From contig CAVYCE010000002.1 in assembly GCA_963766995.1 (NCBI GenBank), positions 186,001 to 250,000 on the forward strand: 64,000 nt of DNA, read 5' to 3'. The DNA comes from Bog-473 sp963766995 (lineage in GTDB: Bacteria > Actinomycetota > Acidimicrobiia > Acidimicrobiales > RAAP-2). The notes below the pieces were generated by a model that saw only the letters and a list, made by a program, of their open reading frames with translations, had not been told where the DNA came from and ran no database searches. A program made the translations under genes and the position numbers. This document shows positions 1-10,507 of the stretch, in pieces; the first letter of the stretch is position 1, and the number at the start of each line of letters is the position of its first letter.

Positions 1-221
1 GGGTCCGGGAGGTACACCACATTGTGGGGACCGATGAGCGAGTGAGCCTGCGCACTGAGACACTCGAAGTAGGCATCGGAGTGCAGAGCTGACGCCTTGT
101 ACTTGGAGGACGACAGGCGTGACTCGGCTCGGGCTGCGTGCCACGTCCCGAGCCCTAGCGCGATCAGCGCCACGATGAGAATCGCCGCGCCTCCACATCT
201 TGTGCGTCTATGGCTCGTCAT
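1..221 (-). CDS. Membrane-anchored protein of unknown function, 3' part beyond window edge
   Basis: Reading leftward from an ATG at 221, the frame stays open to the window edge (73 complete codons). The ATG overlaps the TGA of the upstream membrane-protein gene (218-220) as ATGA, the spacing typical of translationally coupled genes. The N-terminus has basic residues (SHRRTR) followed by one hydrophobic segment (about residues 13-25), so it is probably a single membrane anchor or uncleaved signal with the rest outside the cytoplasm. No family is recognisable from this fragment. Coupling to the GT-C-like gene suggests a role in the same envelope-glycan process (inference). Confidence 0.6.
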   Translation of the reverse strand, partial: MTSHRRTRCGGAAILIVALIALGLGTWHAARAESRLSSSKYKASALHSDAYFECLSAQAHSLIGPHNVVYLPD

Positions 222-2125
222 CGGAGTCTGGAGACGTATTCGATGCAGTTGGAAACGTCGGATGTGGCCCGGTACTTGGGGGTGTAGTCAACGCAGTAGT
301 TGAAGTACTTCGTGGTCACATTGAGAGGAGCCTGGTGGTCCGTCGATACCCCGTTCCACACCCAGGAGCCGGCCTCAAGCGTGGGCGGACGCCCCAACGC
401 TGCCGTCATAAAGGCCGCGGCATACACAGGGTTGTGGCCCTGGAGTAGTTGAGGCACTCTCCGCCGCTCGGGAGAGACCACCACTGTGGTGGTCCCCCAC
501 ACCCGGAGGGCGTGGCGCACAGCGGCCAGCATTTTGTGGGATGGAACGGGCTGCGGCACAGTGACGCTGAAGGCCAGGTGACTCAAAATGTTGAAACCGG
601 CGCGGGCCGATCCCGCTCGGTTGGCCACACCCTGGGGGCCTCCGCCTCCGACCTGGTTGTAGTGCATAGCGTCGACGGCCTGCCAGGCCATAGCCACCTG
701 AATCCCCGAGAAGGGCACGGGATAGGACAGCACGACACTGTTGGCCGGCAAGTGCGGCGCCACCTGCGTGTACCAACGAGGCATGCTCACGGGTCGCATG
801 GTGTACGGCAGTGCCGCGCCAAAGGCAGTGGCCATCGGCAGGAGGGCCAGGAATATCACGCCGAAGGCGGCACCTACCCCCAACACGCGTGCTTCTGCTC
901 CCTTCACGCGCAACTGGGCCGGAAGGTGGCGGCGCATGTGATCGAGAATGATGGCCAGAATCACGGCCGCGGCCAGGTACCCGATCTCCATGAATCGCTG
1001 CACAATGATGTTCTCGATGAGGGGGATGTGGGCAAAGACTCGCACCGGCTCCCAGGCTCCCTTGCGCTCACCAAGCGAGAAGACCATGCAGAGTCCAAGA
1101 AGGAACCCATAGAACCAGAGCCGGCGGTCCCGGAACCAGATCGCCGTTCCAGCCACCAGTGCGGTCAGGAACCCCCAACCGATGAAGGCCGAAGAGGGGA
1201 AGGCAGAACCCTCGTATCCACCCAGCGTGGTGTACACGTTGGGACCGTGATTCACGCCGGCGCTGACAAAGTTCGAGCCGTCATATCCGCCAAGCGCACC
1301 AATGTTGGGCCAGATCAATCCTGAGAGATGGGCTGGACCATCGAGCGCGAACCACACTGGATAGGCGAGCAGCACACCACCCACCACCATGGCAATGATC
1401 AGGGCCCGCAACGCATGTGGGATGACCTGCCGCAGACGCTGGCGATCGAGCAGGAATCCGGCGCCGGCCAGCACCAACACCGAAATGACCGTCACCATGG
1501 CGATGACCGTCAGGATTTCCGTGCTCATGAAGAACTGGAGGAACAGCAGGATGCCCAGCGCGGCTCCTGCCGCCCGCGCGCTGTGACGTTGGCGCCAGAG
1601 GATTTCGTCCAATGCGGCCAAAATGAGCGGCACCAACATGAGGGCCGCCGTCATCAGGTGAGCGAACTGCAAACTCGTCAGCACGGCCGGGGAGAAACCG
1701 AACAACAACCCACCGATGTAGGCCGCCGGCATCCACTTCACCCACCGTCGAAGCACCAGCAACATGGTGAAGGCACTCAGGGCCGGCGCCAGCGTCGCCG
1801 CCAGGTTCAGCGATGCCACCGGGCCCCAAATCCACGTCACCGGGATAAGCGGGATGCTCAGGCCCAGCACCGAGGTCTGGGATAAGAGGTTGATCCCGCC
1901 CGGATGGAATAACGCCGAGGAATAGAAGGGGTTGTGCCCGTGGGCCACGGCGGTGGCGGGCCATTGGAAGAACCACAGGAAGAGTGCCGGGTCGCCGCAG
2001 CCGCACAGTGTGTGCGTGGATGCGCCAGCAGACCATGCGTGCCACCACAGCGCTATGGCAATGACGAGATAGGACAGTCCCGCAACAACAATTGGTCCCC
2101 AGACCCGACGTCTCTGAATGGGCAC
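218..2125 (-). CDS. Large polytopic membrane protein, GT-C glycosyltransferase-like
   Basis: A 635-residue protein with an N-terminal hydrophobic helix and about ten further hydrophobic segments over the first two thirds, followed by a soluble C-terminal domain of about 200 residues. The early loop after TM1 carries acidic residues (CGCGDPALFLWF, around residues 40-55), as in lipid-phosphate-sugar-dependent GT-C enzymes where a first-loop Asp is catalytic. This architecture and its neighbours (UGM-like flavoprotein, PigV-like mannosyltransferase) suggest transfer of a sugar from a polyprenyl-phosphate donor on the outer face of the membrane. The family assignment is inferred from topology; the specific substrate is unknown. 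The stop is shared with the start of the next gene downstream, and the start lies 3 bp from the flavoprotein stop. Confidence 0.6.
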   Translation of the reverse strand: MPIQRRRVWGPIVVAGLSYLVIAIALWWHAWSAGASTHTLCGCGDPALFLWFFQWPATAVAHGHNPFYSSALFHPGGINLLSQTSVLGLSIPLIPVTWIWGPVASLNLAATLAPALSAFTMLLVLRRWVKWMPAAYIGGLLFGFSPAVLTSLQFAHLMTAALMLVPLILAALDEILWRQRHSARAAGAALGILLFLQFFMSTEILTVIAMVTVISVLVLAGAGFLLDRQRLRQVIPHALRALIIAMVVGGVLLAYPVWFALDGPAHLSGLIWPNIGALGGYDGSNFVSAGVNHGPNVYTTLGGYEGSAFPSSAFIGWGFLTALVAGTAIWFRDRRLWFYGFLLGLCMVFSLGERKGAWEPVRVFAHIPLIENIIVQRFMEIGYLAAAVILAIILDHMRRHLPAQLRVKGAEARVLGVGAAFGVIFLALLPMATAFGAALPYTMRPVSMPRWYTQVAPHLPANSVVLSYPVPFSGIQVAMAWQAVDAMHYNQVGGGGPQGVANRAGSARAGFNILSHLAFSVTVPQPVPSHKMLAAVRHALRVWGTTTVVVSPERRRVPQLLQGHNPVYAAAFMTAALGRPPTLEAGSWVWNGVSTDHQAPLNVTTKYFNYCVDYTPKYRATSDVSNCIEYVSRLR

Positions 2126-2128
2126 GAC

Positions 2129-3613
2129 CTAGGGATTGACGGGATGCGACGTCGGAGGCCAGGGCAGCACCGGCGCGTCTCGCCCGGTTCCCCCACTGCC
2201 TGACGAAGTCTCGTGGTACTCCTCTTCGACGTTCACCGACCAGATGTCGTGCGTTGCGCCGTACATGTTCTCCACCGTGAGCATGGCGGTGTACATGGAA
2301 TGGTCCTGATTGTTGTATCGGTGCATACCGTTGCGCCCAACTGGATGCACGTTCGGCACGCTGGTCTCGAGGTAGCGGCGGATGGTATCGACGTTCTCCT
2401 TGTACGTGAAGTCGTAATAGGGGTACGCCTTCGGCACGCGTACGACGTACCCGGACTCGACGTCACCAGGCTGCACCAGGCCAAGCACACCGAGTTCCTT
2501 GGTGCCCAGGGCGATGAGCTCGTCGTCGGGCATATTCCACATGGCATCGCCTTCGAAGACGAAATACTCCATACCCAGACAGGTACGGCCATCCTTGACA
2601 AGGTACGGCGACCACGATCCGTAGTTCTGGATACGACCCACCACGACCTCTGGTGCGTGGATGTAGATCCAGTTGTCCGGGAAACTTCGGCTCTCGGGGA
2701 CCACCAACGCCACCGTGAGGTAGTCCCGGTAGTGCAAACCATCGGCGGCGCTGAGCACATTGTCCGGCGGCGGCGGCACCAGGCAATGCACGAGCTCACG
2801 CATGGGCATGGTTGAGATGACATGTGACGCCGACACGGTGGCGGACGACCCTTGATGGTCATAGGTCACCGACGTCGCTTTCCCACCCTCTACCTGGATG
2901 GCGGTGATCTTGGAGTCCAGCTGCACCGTGCCCCCGCCGGCCACGACCTTCTCGGCGCAGACCTCCCACATCATTCCGGGTCCGTACTTCGGATACTCAA
3001 ATTCCTCAATGAGGCTGGTGATCTCCTTCTGGTTGCGCTTGGGCATGATGGCGTTCATCACGGCCTTACGCAGGTCCAGGTTCTTCACCCGCTGTGCCGC
3101 CCAATCCTTCGGCATTTCGGAGACCGGCACGCCCCACACCTTCTCGGTGTAGGTCTTGAACAAAGCTCGGTAGAGCCGCCAACCGAATCGAGCGACCAGC
3201 CAGTTCTCGTAATTCTCTTCGTCCTTGGGGGGATGGATGCGGGCCCAGATGTACGAGAAGCCGCACATGATGGCCTCGCCCAGCCCAATGTTCCGCAGCG
3301 CATTGAACGCAGTGAGTGGGTAGTCGATGTACCGACCCTTGTAAAAGATCCGACTCATACGCGGGCGCAGCAGGAAGTCGCCCTCAGGCAGGATCTCGTG
3401 CCACAGCGCTTCCACCTCAGTCACTTTGGTGAAGAACCGGTGTCCCCCCAGGTCGAAGCGCCATCCGTCGCGCTCGACGGTCCGGCTGATGCCGCCGACC
3501 ACCGAATCGGCCTCAAGCACCAAGGGATGTTGCCCTTTCTTGGTCAGCTGCAGTGCCGCTGTGAGCCCCCCTGGGCCGGCGCCTGCAATCACCACCGGTG
3601 CTTCCTCCGCCAT
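2129..3613 (-). CDS. FAD-dependent oxidoreductase, UDP-galactopyranose mutase-like
   Basis: A 494-residue protein opening with a Rossmann dinucleotide-binding motif (VVIAGAGPGGLTAALQL, residues 7-23) and an acidic residue ending strand 2 (LEAD), then GGISRT and a FDLGGHRFFTK segment. These features are typical of the amine-oxidase/protoporphyrinogen-oxidase/UGM-like NAD(P)/FAD superfamily in actinobacterial glycan clusters. It is cytoplasmic, with no signal peptide. Known relatives include UDP-galactopyranose mutases and FAD-dependent desaturases, and sequence alone does not decide which. It lies 3 bp upstream of the GT-C-like gene and is probably in one operon with it, which favours nucleotide-sugar or polyprenyl-glycan metabolism (inference). 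Confidence 0.75.
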   Translation of the reverse strand: MAEEAPVVIAGAGPGGLTAALQLTKKGQHPLVLEADSVVGGISRTVERDGWRFDLGGHRFFTKVTEVEALWHEILPEGDFLLRPRMSRIFYKGRYIDYPLTAFNALRNIGLGEAIMCGFSYIWARIHPPKDEENYENWLVARFGWRLYRALFKTYTEKVWGVPVSEMPKDWAAQRVKNLDLRKAVMNAIMPKRNQKEITSLIEEFEYPKYGPGMMWEVCAEKVVAGGGTVQLDSKITAIQVEGGKATSVTYDHQGSSATVSASHVISTMPMRELVHCLVPPPPDNVLSAADGLHYRDYLTVALVVPESRSFPDNWIYIHAPEVVVGRIQNYGSWSPYLVKDGRTCLGMEYFVFEGDAMWNMPDDELIALGTKELGVLGLVQPGDVESGYVVRVPKAYPYYDFTYKENVDTIRRYLETSVPNVHPVGRNGMHRYNNQDHSMYTAMLTVENMYGATHDIWSVNVEEEYHETSSGSGGTGRDAPVLPWPPTSHPVNP

Positions 3614-3671
3614 CAGATCCTCTCCGTCGGTGCCTGCACCCGTGGGCGGGCCGACAGCAGGATACTGGTCC

Positions 3672-4823
3672 TCAGGGTACCGAGATGTTCAAGAACGCCA
3701 ACAAGGCGTAACCCGCCAAAGCGGCTGGGAGCAGGACAAACACCACCCGTTCCACCTCCTGCTTACGGCACAGCATTGCCGCGGCAATCGAAAGTGGGAA
3801 TGCGCTGAGCGCGTAGCGCTCAAACGAGTCCAGATTCGAGCCGGCCGCGGCCAGACAGAGGGTGCCAGCGGCAAAGAGGGTGTACGAGGCGGGCAGCCGT
3901 TGCCAACAGACCACCAGGAGTACCACCGCCATGATCACCCACGGTACGTGTAAGGCAGTGCCCACATGGTGGTGCAACAGGCCTCGCGCGTCGTGCAACA
4001 GGGTCACGATCGGATCGGACAGCCCTCCATGGTGAGCGGACTGCAGCTGAACCCGCAGCGGCGCAAATATGTCCCCCACCAAGTGACGAGCCCAGCCGAG
4101 GAAGAGGCCAACGGCCACGAACGGCGCCACCAACGCGGTCATGCCGGCCAGACGCTCGCGCCGCCCTGTGCGGGCCCACCACCGCACCAACTCGACCCCA
4201 ATGGCCAGCGCCAACAGCACGCCGACGGGTCGCGTCAGTGCGGCCCCAAAGGCCAGGAGCCCGGCCAGCAGAAATTGTGGACGGGCCTGCTGCATGGCGG
4301 GCGGAGGCCGCAGGGCCAAGAAGCAACCCACACTGAGGCAGAGCAGTGTGCCTTCCGCATAGCCCATGACCATGACGAAGGCGGCTGGAGCAAGGCTAAG
4401 GATCCAGATGGAACGTCGAGCCGCCGCCTCGTCCCCAAGCTCGCGTCGTACCAATGCGAACAACAACGCAGTGGCGACGAAGGCCGACAGGTTGGCCACC
4501 ACCAGGAGGGCGGCTCCGTCATCGACGCCAGGCAACCAGGCCACGGCGTGCGTCAGCAGGGGCACGCCGGGGAAGAAGCGCAACGACTGTTGGCCCAGCG
4601 GCTTGTAGCCAATGCGGGCAATGGTCTCGTACCAGCCGGCATCCCAGCCAAGGAGGCCCTGATGCACGCGCGCCACAGTGGCGGCAGACTCGGGATGAGC
4701 GCGATCGACAATGAAGTGCGCCAGTCCCAAGACGCCCCCCACAATGATGCGAGCCACCACGAAGGGCAGGATCGCCTCTTGCATGGGCGTACGAATTCGC
4801 CGGAGCTGCACCCGAAGACCCAT
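3672..4823 (-). CDS. PigV-like (GT-C) mannosyltransferase, integral membrane
   Basis: A 383-residue polytopic membrane protein. After an N-terminal helix it has the loop GWDAGWYETIARIGY, where the WDAGWY segment is the hallmark first-loop acidic motif of PigV/GPI-mannosyltransferase-2-like GT-C enzymes. It is followed by FFPGVPLL and many hydrophobic helices. Such actinobacterial proteins use polyprenyl-phosphate mannose to mannosylate lipids or proteins on the outer leaflet. The ATG at 4823 is chosen because longer frames run into the divergent transporter operon; a GTG at 4841 is an alternative. A polyprenol-phosphate mannose synthase gene near 49-50 kb could supply the donor (inference). 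Confidence 0.75.
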   Translation of the reverse strand: MGLRVQLRRIRTPMQEAILPFVVARIIVGGVLGLAHFIVDRAHPESAATVARVHQGLLGWDAGWYETIARIGYKPLGQQSLRFFPGVPLLTHAVAWLPGVDDGAALLVVANLSAFVATALLFALVRRELGDEAAARRSIWILSLAPAAFVMVMGYAEGTLLCLSVGCFLALRPPPAMQQARPQFLLAGLLAFGAALTRPVGVLLALAIGVELVRWWARTGRRERLAGMTALVAPFVAVGLFLGWARHLVGDIFAPLRVQLQSAHHGGLSDPIVTLLHDARGLLHHHVGTALHVPWVIMAVVLLVVCWQRLPASYTLFAAGTLCLAAAGSNLDSFERYALSAFPLSIAAAMLCRKQEVERVVFVLLPAALAGYALLAFLNISVP

Positions 4824-4896
4824 GGCCGCATGGTAGGACACTGGCTTAGGATCGTCGGCAGCCGGGGGGCTCTGACACGAGAGGGGGTAGGCGTTC

Positions 4897-5844
4897 GTGG
4901 GCAAGTACATCTCGAAACGAGTCGTACTGCTCCTCATCATCATTGTGTTCGTGTCGGTGGCCTCGTTCTTCGTGGTCCACCTGCTGCCCGGCAACCCCAC
5001 CGTGGCCATTCTGGGCCCCAATGACACCCCGCAGAATGCCGCCATCCTGAATCATCAGCTCGGCTTGGACAAGCCTCTGTGGCAGCAGTACTTCATCTGG
5101 ATCGGCCACGTCTTGCAGGGCAACCTGGGCCAGTCGTACACCACGCATCAGACCACCGCCAGCATCATCGATCAATCCTTCCCGATTGACGTCGAGCTCA
5201 TCGTCATTTCACAGCTCATCGCCTTCGCCGTGGCCTTCCCCTTGGCCATGACCGCCTCACGCCGCCCGTACCGGCTGTTCGACCAGATCGCCAATAGCAC
5301 CACCTTCGGCATGTTGGCGCTGCCCCCCTTCGTCATCGCTCCAGTACTGGTGCTCCTCTTCGCCGTCCATTGGCACGTCTTCCCCGGGCCTGCGTCCTAT
5401 GTGCCGCTCACGCAGGACTTCTGGTCCAACCTCCACACCATGCTCCTACCGTCCATCGTGCTGGCCCTGGGATCGATCGTCGTCTATTTCCGATTATTGA
5501 GAAACGACCTCATCGCCACCCTGCAAGAGGACTTCATCACCATGGCCCGCTCCAAGGGGCTCTCCGACCGGCGCATCATGTGGCGCCACGCCCTGCGACC
5601 ATCGTCAGTGTCCTTGCTCGCTTCGGCCGGAATCACCATTGGCGGCCTCATCGCCGGTACCTTTGTGGTGGAGCTGCTGCTGCAGATCCCCGGTCTCGGC
5701 TTCCAGCTCATCAACAGCATCAATCAGGACGACTACACGGTGGTGCAGGGCATCACGCTGGTGGTGGCTGTGGCCATCGTGCTGATCAACTTCGCCTTCG
5801 ATTTCCTCTTCACCATCGTCGACCCGAGGATCGCCCGTGACTGA
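4897..5844 (+). CDS. dppB: Dipeptide/oligopeptide ABC transporter permease, DppB/OppB type
   Basis: A 315-residue inner-membrane permease that starts with GTG preceded by a purine-rich GAGAGGGGG site. The N-terminal signature (RVVLLLIIIVFVSVASFFVVHLLPGNP) is characteristic of OppB/DppB. The EAA loop contacting the ATPase lies around residues 205-225 (ITMARSKGLSDRRIMWRHALRP). It overlaps dppC by 8 bp and heads the operon dppB-dppC-dppD-dppF. No extracellular binding-protein gene lies next to it, so the substrate (di- or oligopeptide, nickel, or another small solute) cannot be assigned from context. Confidence 0.93.
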   Translation: MGKYISKRVVLLLIIIVFVSVASFFVVHLLPGNPTVAILGPNDTPQNAAILNHQLGLDKPLWQQYFIWIGHVLQGNLGQSYTTHQTTASIIDQSFPIDVELIVISQLIAFAVAFPLAMTASRRPYRLFDQIANSTTFGMLALPPFVIAPVLVLLFAVHWHVFPGPASYVPLTQDFWSNLHTMLLPSIVLALGSIVVYFRLLRNDLIATLQEDFITMARSKGLSDRRIMWRHALRPSSVSLLASAGITIGGLIAGTFVVELLLQIPGLGFQLINSINQDDYTVVQGITLVVAVAIVLINFAFDFLFTIVDPRIARD

Positions 5845-6729
5845 TGTTGGAATAACGCACCCCGTCGCTTCCGATGCCGAAGTGGAAGTCGACCCGACCG
5901 CCAAGAAGCTCGGACTGTTCTTCTGGATCTGCGTGGGCTGGATCGGCCTCATCATTCTGCTGGCCCTCATCGCCAACCTGCTGCCGCTGCCCAATCCGAC
6001 GTATCAGAACTACGCCGGACCGCAGAACGCCGGACCGGCCTGGGGACATCTGCTCGGCACCGACGACATAAACCGAGACATCTTCAGTCGACTCATTTTT
6101 GGCTCACGTGTGTCATTGGTGGTCGGCTTCGGCGGCGCATTGCTCGGCCTGATCATCGGCGGCATCCCGGCCATGATTTCGGGCTACCGCCGAGGTCGCA
6201 TCGACACGCTGCTCAACACCGGCTCCTACGTGTTGTTGGCGTTCCCCGCCATCGTGGCCGTGATCGTGATCGTCACCTTCTGGGGCCACAACCTCTGGAA
6301 GATCACGCTCATTGTGGGGATTGCCGGGGCACCGCTGATATTCCGTGTGGTGCGGGCCTCCACTCTTTCCTATGCCACTCGAGACTTCGTACTGGCGGCC
6401 AAAGCACTCGGCGCCAGTGACCGGCGCATATTGGCCCGCGAAATCCTGCCCAACATCATGCCCACCATCGTTTCCTTCGGGCTGATCGCTGTGGCCACCA
6501 TCATTGTGCTGGAGGGCTCGCTGGCCTTCTTGGGCCTATCGGTACAGCCGCCGACGCCGAGCTGGGGCAACATGCTGAACGAGAGCGCCACACTGCTGTC
6601 GGGCAGCAAGGGTCAGACCAACCCTTGGCTCGTCATCTTCCCGGCTTCGGCCATGTTCTCGCTGCTCTTCTCCCTCAACGTGGTGGGCGACAAGCTGCGG
6701 AGCTACTTCGACGTCGCTGAGGTGAAGTT

Positions 6730-6733
<4 letters not shown>
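5837..6733 (+). CDS. dppC: Dipeptide/oligopeptide ABC transporter permease, DppC/OppC type
   Basis: A 298-residue permease with a cytoplasmic N-terminal stretch, a first helix at about residues 30-50 and the OppC N-terminal region, followed by HLLGTDDINRDIFSRLIFGSR, a DppC/OppC landmark. The EAA motif is around LAAKALGASDRRILAREILPN. GTG start, overlapping the dppB stop by 8 bp. It forms the heterodimeric channel with DppB. The dppD GTG overlaps its TGA (GTGA), so the four genes are almost certainly one transcript. Confidence 0.93.
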
Positions 6734-7721
<988 letters not shown>

Positions 7722-7725
<4 letters not shown>

Positions 7726-8678
7726 GCGCACCGCTGCTCAGTGTCGAGGACCTGTTCGTTTCCTTCTCGAAGGGCCGTCAGACGGTGCAGGCCGTGGCCG
7801 GCGTCAGTTTCGCCATCGACGAGGGCGAGACATTGGGCCTCGTGGGTGAATCAGGCTGCGGGAAGTCCACCACGGGACGGGCCATCATCCAAGTGGAAAA
7901 GCCGACGTCAGGCACCATTACCTTCGACGGCACCGATCTGACCAAACTCAACCGCGAGAACCTACGCACGCTCCGCACCAAGGTGCAGATGATCTTCCAA
8001 GATCCCATCTCATCCCTCAATCCACGGCGCCGAGTGGCCGACATTGTGGCCGAGCCGCTCAACATATGGAGCGTCGGTTCCAAGGAGGAGCGCAAACAGC
8101 GCGTCAACGACATGCTCGACTCAGTAGGCATCGATCCGTACATTGCCGGAGGGCGGCGTCCCCGTGAATTCTCGGGTGGCCAATGCCAGCGCATCAGCAT
8201 TGCCCGCGCCCTAGTGCTCCAGCCCTCCCTCCTGGTCTGCGACGAAATCGTTTCGGCTCTCGATGTGTCAGTACAGGCCCAAATGCTGAACCTCCTTGAA
8301 GACCTCAAGGCCGCGCACAAGCTCACGATCCTTTTTATCGCCCACGATCTGGCTGTGGTGAAGAATGTCAGCGACCGTGTGGCCGTCATGTATCTCGGAC
8401 GACTGTGTGAAGTCGCCCCCTCCGACACGCTCTACGAGGCCCCGGCCCATCACTACACGGCGGCGCTGCTTTCCTCCGCGGTGGAACCGGATCCCGAAGC
8501 CGTCCGAACGCCGGTGATCCTGGCGGGCGAGCCACCCAGCCCTATCAACCCGCCGAGCGGATGTCGCTTCCGCACCCGCTGTCCCCGAGCCGAGCCGCAA
8601 TGCGCGGCCGAGGTGCCCGAGCTACGCGAGATCGCGCCGGGACATCAAGTGGCCTGCCACTTCCCCATCACCAGTTGA
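7722..8678 (+). CDS. dppF: ABC transporter ATP-binding protein, DppF/OppF type
   Basis: A 318-residue ATPase with Walker A GESGCGKST, Q-loop IFQDPISSLNPR, signature FSGGQCQR, Walker B LLVCDEIVSALDVS and the C-terminal Dpp/Opp extension (PPSGCRFRTRCPRAEPQC). The ATG at 7722 overlaps the dppD TGA. A longer frame from 7686 exists, but its extra residues do not resemble the family. One oddity: the usual CDEPVSALD has Ile instead of Pro after the catalytic Glu. The catalytic Glu itself is intact, so activity is expected. Confidence 0.94.
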
Positions 8679-9553
8679 CGTCACGTCCCCGACTGGCCGT
8701 GGCCGCCTCGGCGGCATTCCCAGACCTCCGACTCGACTGGCCGCTCCTCCAAACGGCTTTGGCCGACCTCGGCATTGTCGCCACCACCGCCATCTGGACC
8801 GACCCCACCGTGCCATGGGATGCCTTCGACCTGGTCGTGGCCAATGGAGCCTGGGACAACATCCACCGCACCGCCGAATTCCTGTCCTGGAGCGAGTCAG
8901 TGAACCAGCTCACCCGCGTGGTCAATGCGCCGGGCCTGCTTCGATGGAACATTGACAAGCACTACTTGGCTGTCCTCGAGGCACATGGCGTGCCGATCGT
9001 CCCCACCACCTTCATTGCTCCCGGCGCAGCTGCTATCGACCTGCCCGAGGTCGAGGTGGTGGTCAAGCCCACCGTCTCGGGCGGTGGCTTCGAGACGGCT
9101 CGGTACCCATTCACCGCTCACCGCGAGGCGAAGGCGCATATCCGGCGACTGCACCAGGCCGGACGCACCGTAATGCTGCAGCCATACCAGGGTGCGGTTG
9201 ACTACCAGGGTGAGACGGCACTTGTGTTTCTCGGTGGCAACTTCTGCCATGCCGTGAACAAGGGTCCGCTCCTGGTGCCCGGGGCCGGTGTGCAGGCTGA
9301 ACTCTGGCATCACGAACGCATCTCCCCCGTCACACCCACCAAGGAGCAGCGGGCCACTGCCCTGGCTGCGCTGTCAGTGGCCGAAGAGCGCTTCGGACCG
9401 ACGACCTATGGACGAGTCGACCTCGTGGCCCTCGACGACGGATCGCCCGCCGTGCTCGAACTCGAGGTGCTCGACCCGGCCCTGTTCTTCGAGTTCTACC
9501 CAGCCGGTGCGACGACATTTGCCGCCCTGCTGGCTGCTGAGCTGTCGAATTGA
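8675..9553 (+). CDS. ATP-grasp ligase of unknown substrate
   Basis: A 292-residue protein. The best start is TTG at 8675, which overlaps the dppF TGA as TTGA; longer starts would lie deep inside dppF. ATP-grasp features are visible: a central-domain Lys in VEVVVKPTVSGGGFE followed by a glycine-rich loop, LQPYQGAVDYQGETALVFLGGNF, and a metal-binding C-terminal stretch (YGRVDLVALDDGSPAVLELEVLDP) with paired acidic residues. These enzymes join a carboxylate, as acyl-phosphate, to an amine or thiol. RimK/glutathione-synthetase-like and DcsG-like proteins share the fold. Coupling to a peptide-type importer suggests the imported solute, or a product from it, is ligated in the cytoplasm (inference). 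Confidence 0.75.
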   Translation: MTSRPRLAVAASAAFPDLRLDWPLLQTALADLGIVATTAIWTDPTVPWDAFDLVVANGAWDNIHRTAEFLSWSESVNQLTRVVNAPGLLRWNIDKHYLAVLEAHGVPIVPTTFIAPGAAAIDLPEVEVVVKPTVSGGGFETARYPFTAHREAKAHIRRLHQAGRTVMLQPYQGAVDYQGETALVFLGGNFCHAVNKGPLLVPGAGVQAELWHHERISPVTPTKEQRATALAALSVAEERFGPTTYGRVDLVALDDGSPAVLELEVLDPALFFEFYPAGATTFAALLAAELSN

Positions 9554-9591
9554 GGCAGTAACATTCGTCCCAGGCGAAAGGCGGGGGGCTC

Positions 9592-10479
9592 ATGCTGGCG
9601 GCTGCGTTGTCGGTGCTGTTAGTTGGGTTGGGCGTGCCTTCGCTGGCGGCCAATCCCGTGGACGCCGCCTTCACGGCCAATGGTCCGTATGCCACCACGA
9701 CTGGAGTGGTCACCATCGGCGGACAAGCCACGTATGACCTCTTCACGCCGAGCAACTATCGCTCGCTCCCTTTCACCAGTCCCATCATCACCTGGGGCAA
9801 CGGCACTAGCGCTACGCCCGGCATGTACTCCACCCTGCTGACCCACTTCGCCTCTTACGGCTTCACCGTCATAGCGTCGGTCCTGCCCAATACGGGAAGT
9901 GGACGTGAGATAGACGCCGCCGCGCACTATCTGGTCAGCCAGGACAGCCAGAAGAACAGCCCGTTCTTCCAACACCTCAATGTGCACAAGGTGGCGGCCG
10001 TCGGTCACTCCCAAGGTGCCACTGGCGTCGTACGCGCCGCCGTGGCCGACCCCGCACTCATCACCACCGTCATCACGTTCTCGCTGCCCGCCGAGATCTA
10101 CTCACTGCCCAATCCTGACTGCCCCACCAGTGCAGCCTGCACGCCGAAGCCGTGGCTCCTACCGCACCCCATCTTTTTCATTTCCACCCTCGGTCCCGAG
10201 GATGCCTTCATCGCCAACCCCGCCGTTGAGAAGCTGGACTTCGACGAGGTGCCTGGCCATGCGGCCATGGGCGTTATCTTCCAATCGGGCAACAAAAGCG
10301 CCGACCACAGTTCCATTCAGAACACCGGTGCCGGGGGTAACCCCCAGAGCGAACTGGGCTACCCGACGGCGTGGCTGGAATATCAACTCTTGGGCAACGC
10401 CGTGGCCGCCAAGGCCTTTACCGGCTCCCATCCGGAGCTGGAACACAATACGGATTGGCCCATCAGCGCCATCAAGTGA
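9592..10479 (+). CDS. Secreted alpha/beta hydrolase, cutinase/polyester-hydrolase-like
   Basis: A 295-residue protein with an N-terminal hydrophobic signal (residues 1-20, cleavage likely near SLAA-NP). The nucleophile elbow is GHSQG with Ser140, Asp204 in GPEDAF is a plausible acid, and His223 or His239 is a plausible base. The early segment YDLFTPSNYRSLPFTSPIITWGNG with an oxyanion-type glycine run resembles dienelactone-hydrolase-like secreted lipases, cutinases and PET-hydrolase relatives. It probably cleaves esters outside the cell. It starts 38 bp after the ATP-grasp gene with a G-rich RBS (GCGGGGGGC) and may be cotranscribed with the transporter operon (inference). Confidence 0.72.
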   Translation: MLAAALSVLLVGLGVPSLAANPVDAAFTANGPYATTTGVVTIGGQATYDLFTPSNYRSLPFTSPIITWGNGTSATPGMYSTLLTHFASYGFTVIASVLPNTGSGREIDAAAHYLVSQDSQKNSPFFQHLNVHKVAAVGHSQGATGVVRAAVADPALITTVITFSLPAEIYSLPNPDCPTSAACTPKPWLLPHPIFFISTLGPEDAFIANPAVEKLDFDEVPGHAAMGVIFQSGNKSADHSSIQNTGAGGNPQSELGYPTAWLEYQLLGNAVAAKAFTGSHPELEHNTDWPISAIK

Positions 10480-10507
10480 CAACCGCCGGCGTGGCCGGTG
10501 AACTGAC

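Noticed and set aside
449..1324. Long plus-strand open frame opposite the GT-C-like gene
   Set aside because: Composition is low-complexity antisense translation (His, Gly and Arg rich) with no family features; the minus frame has clear membrane topology.
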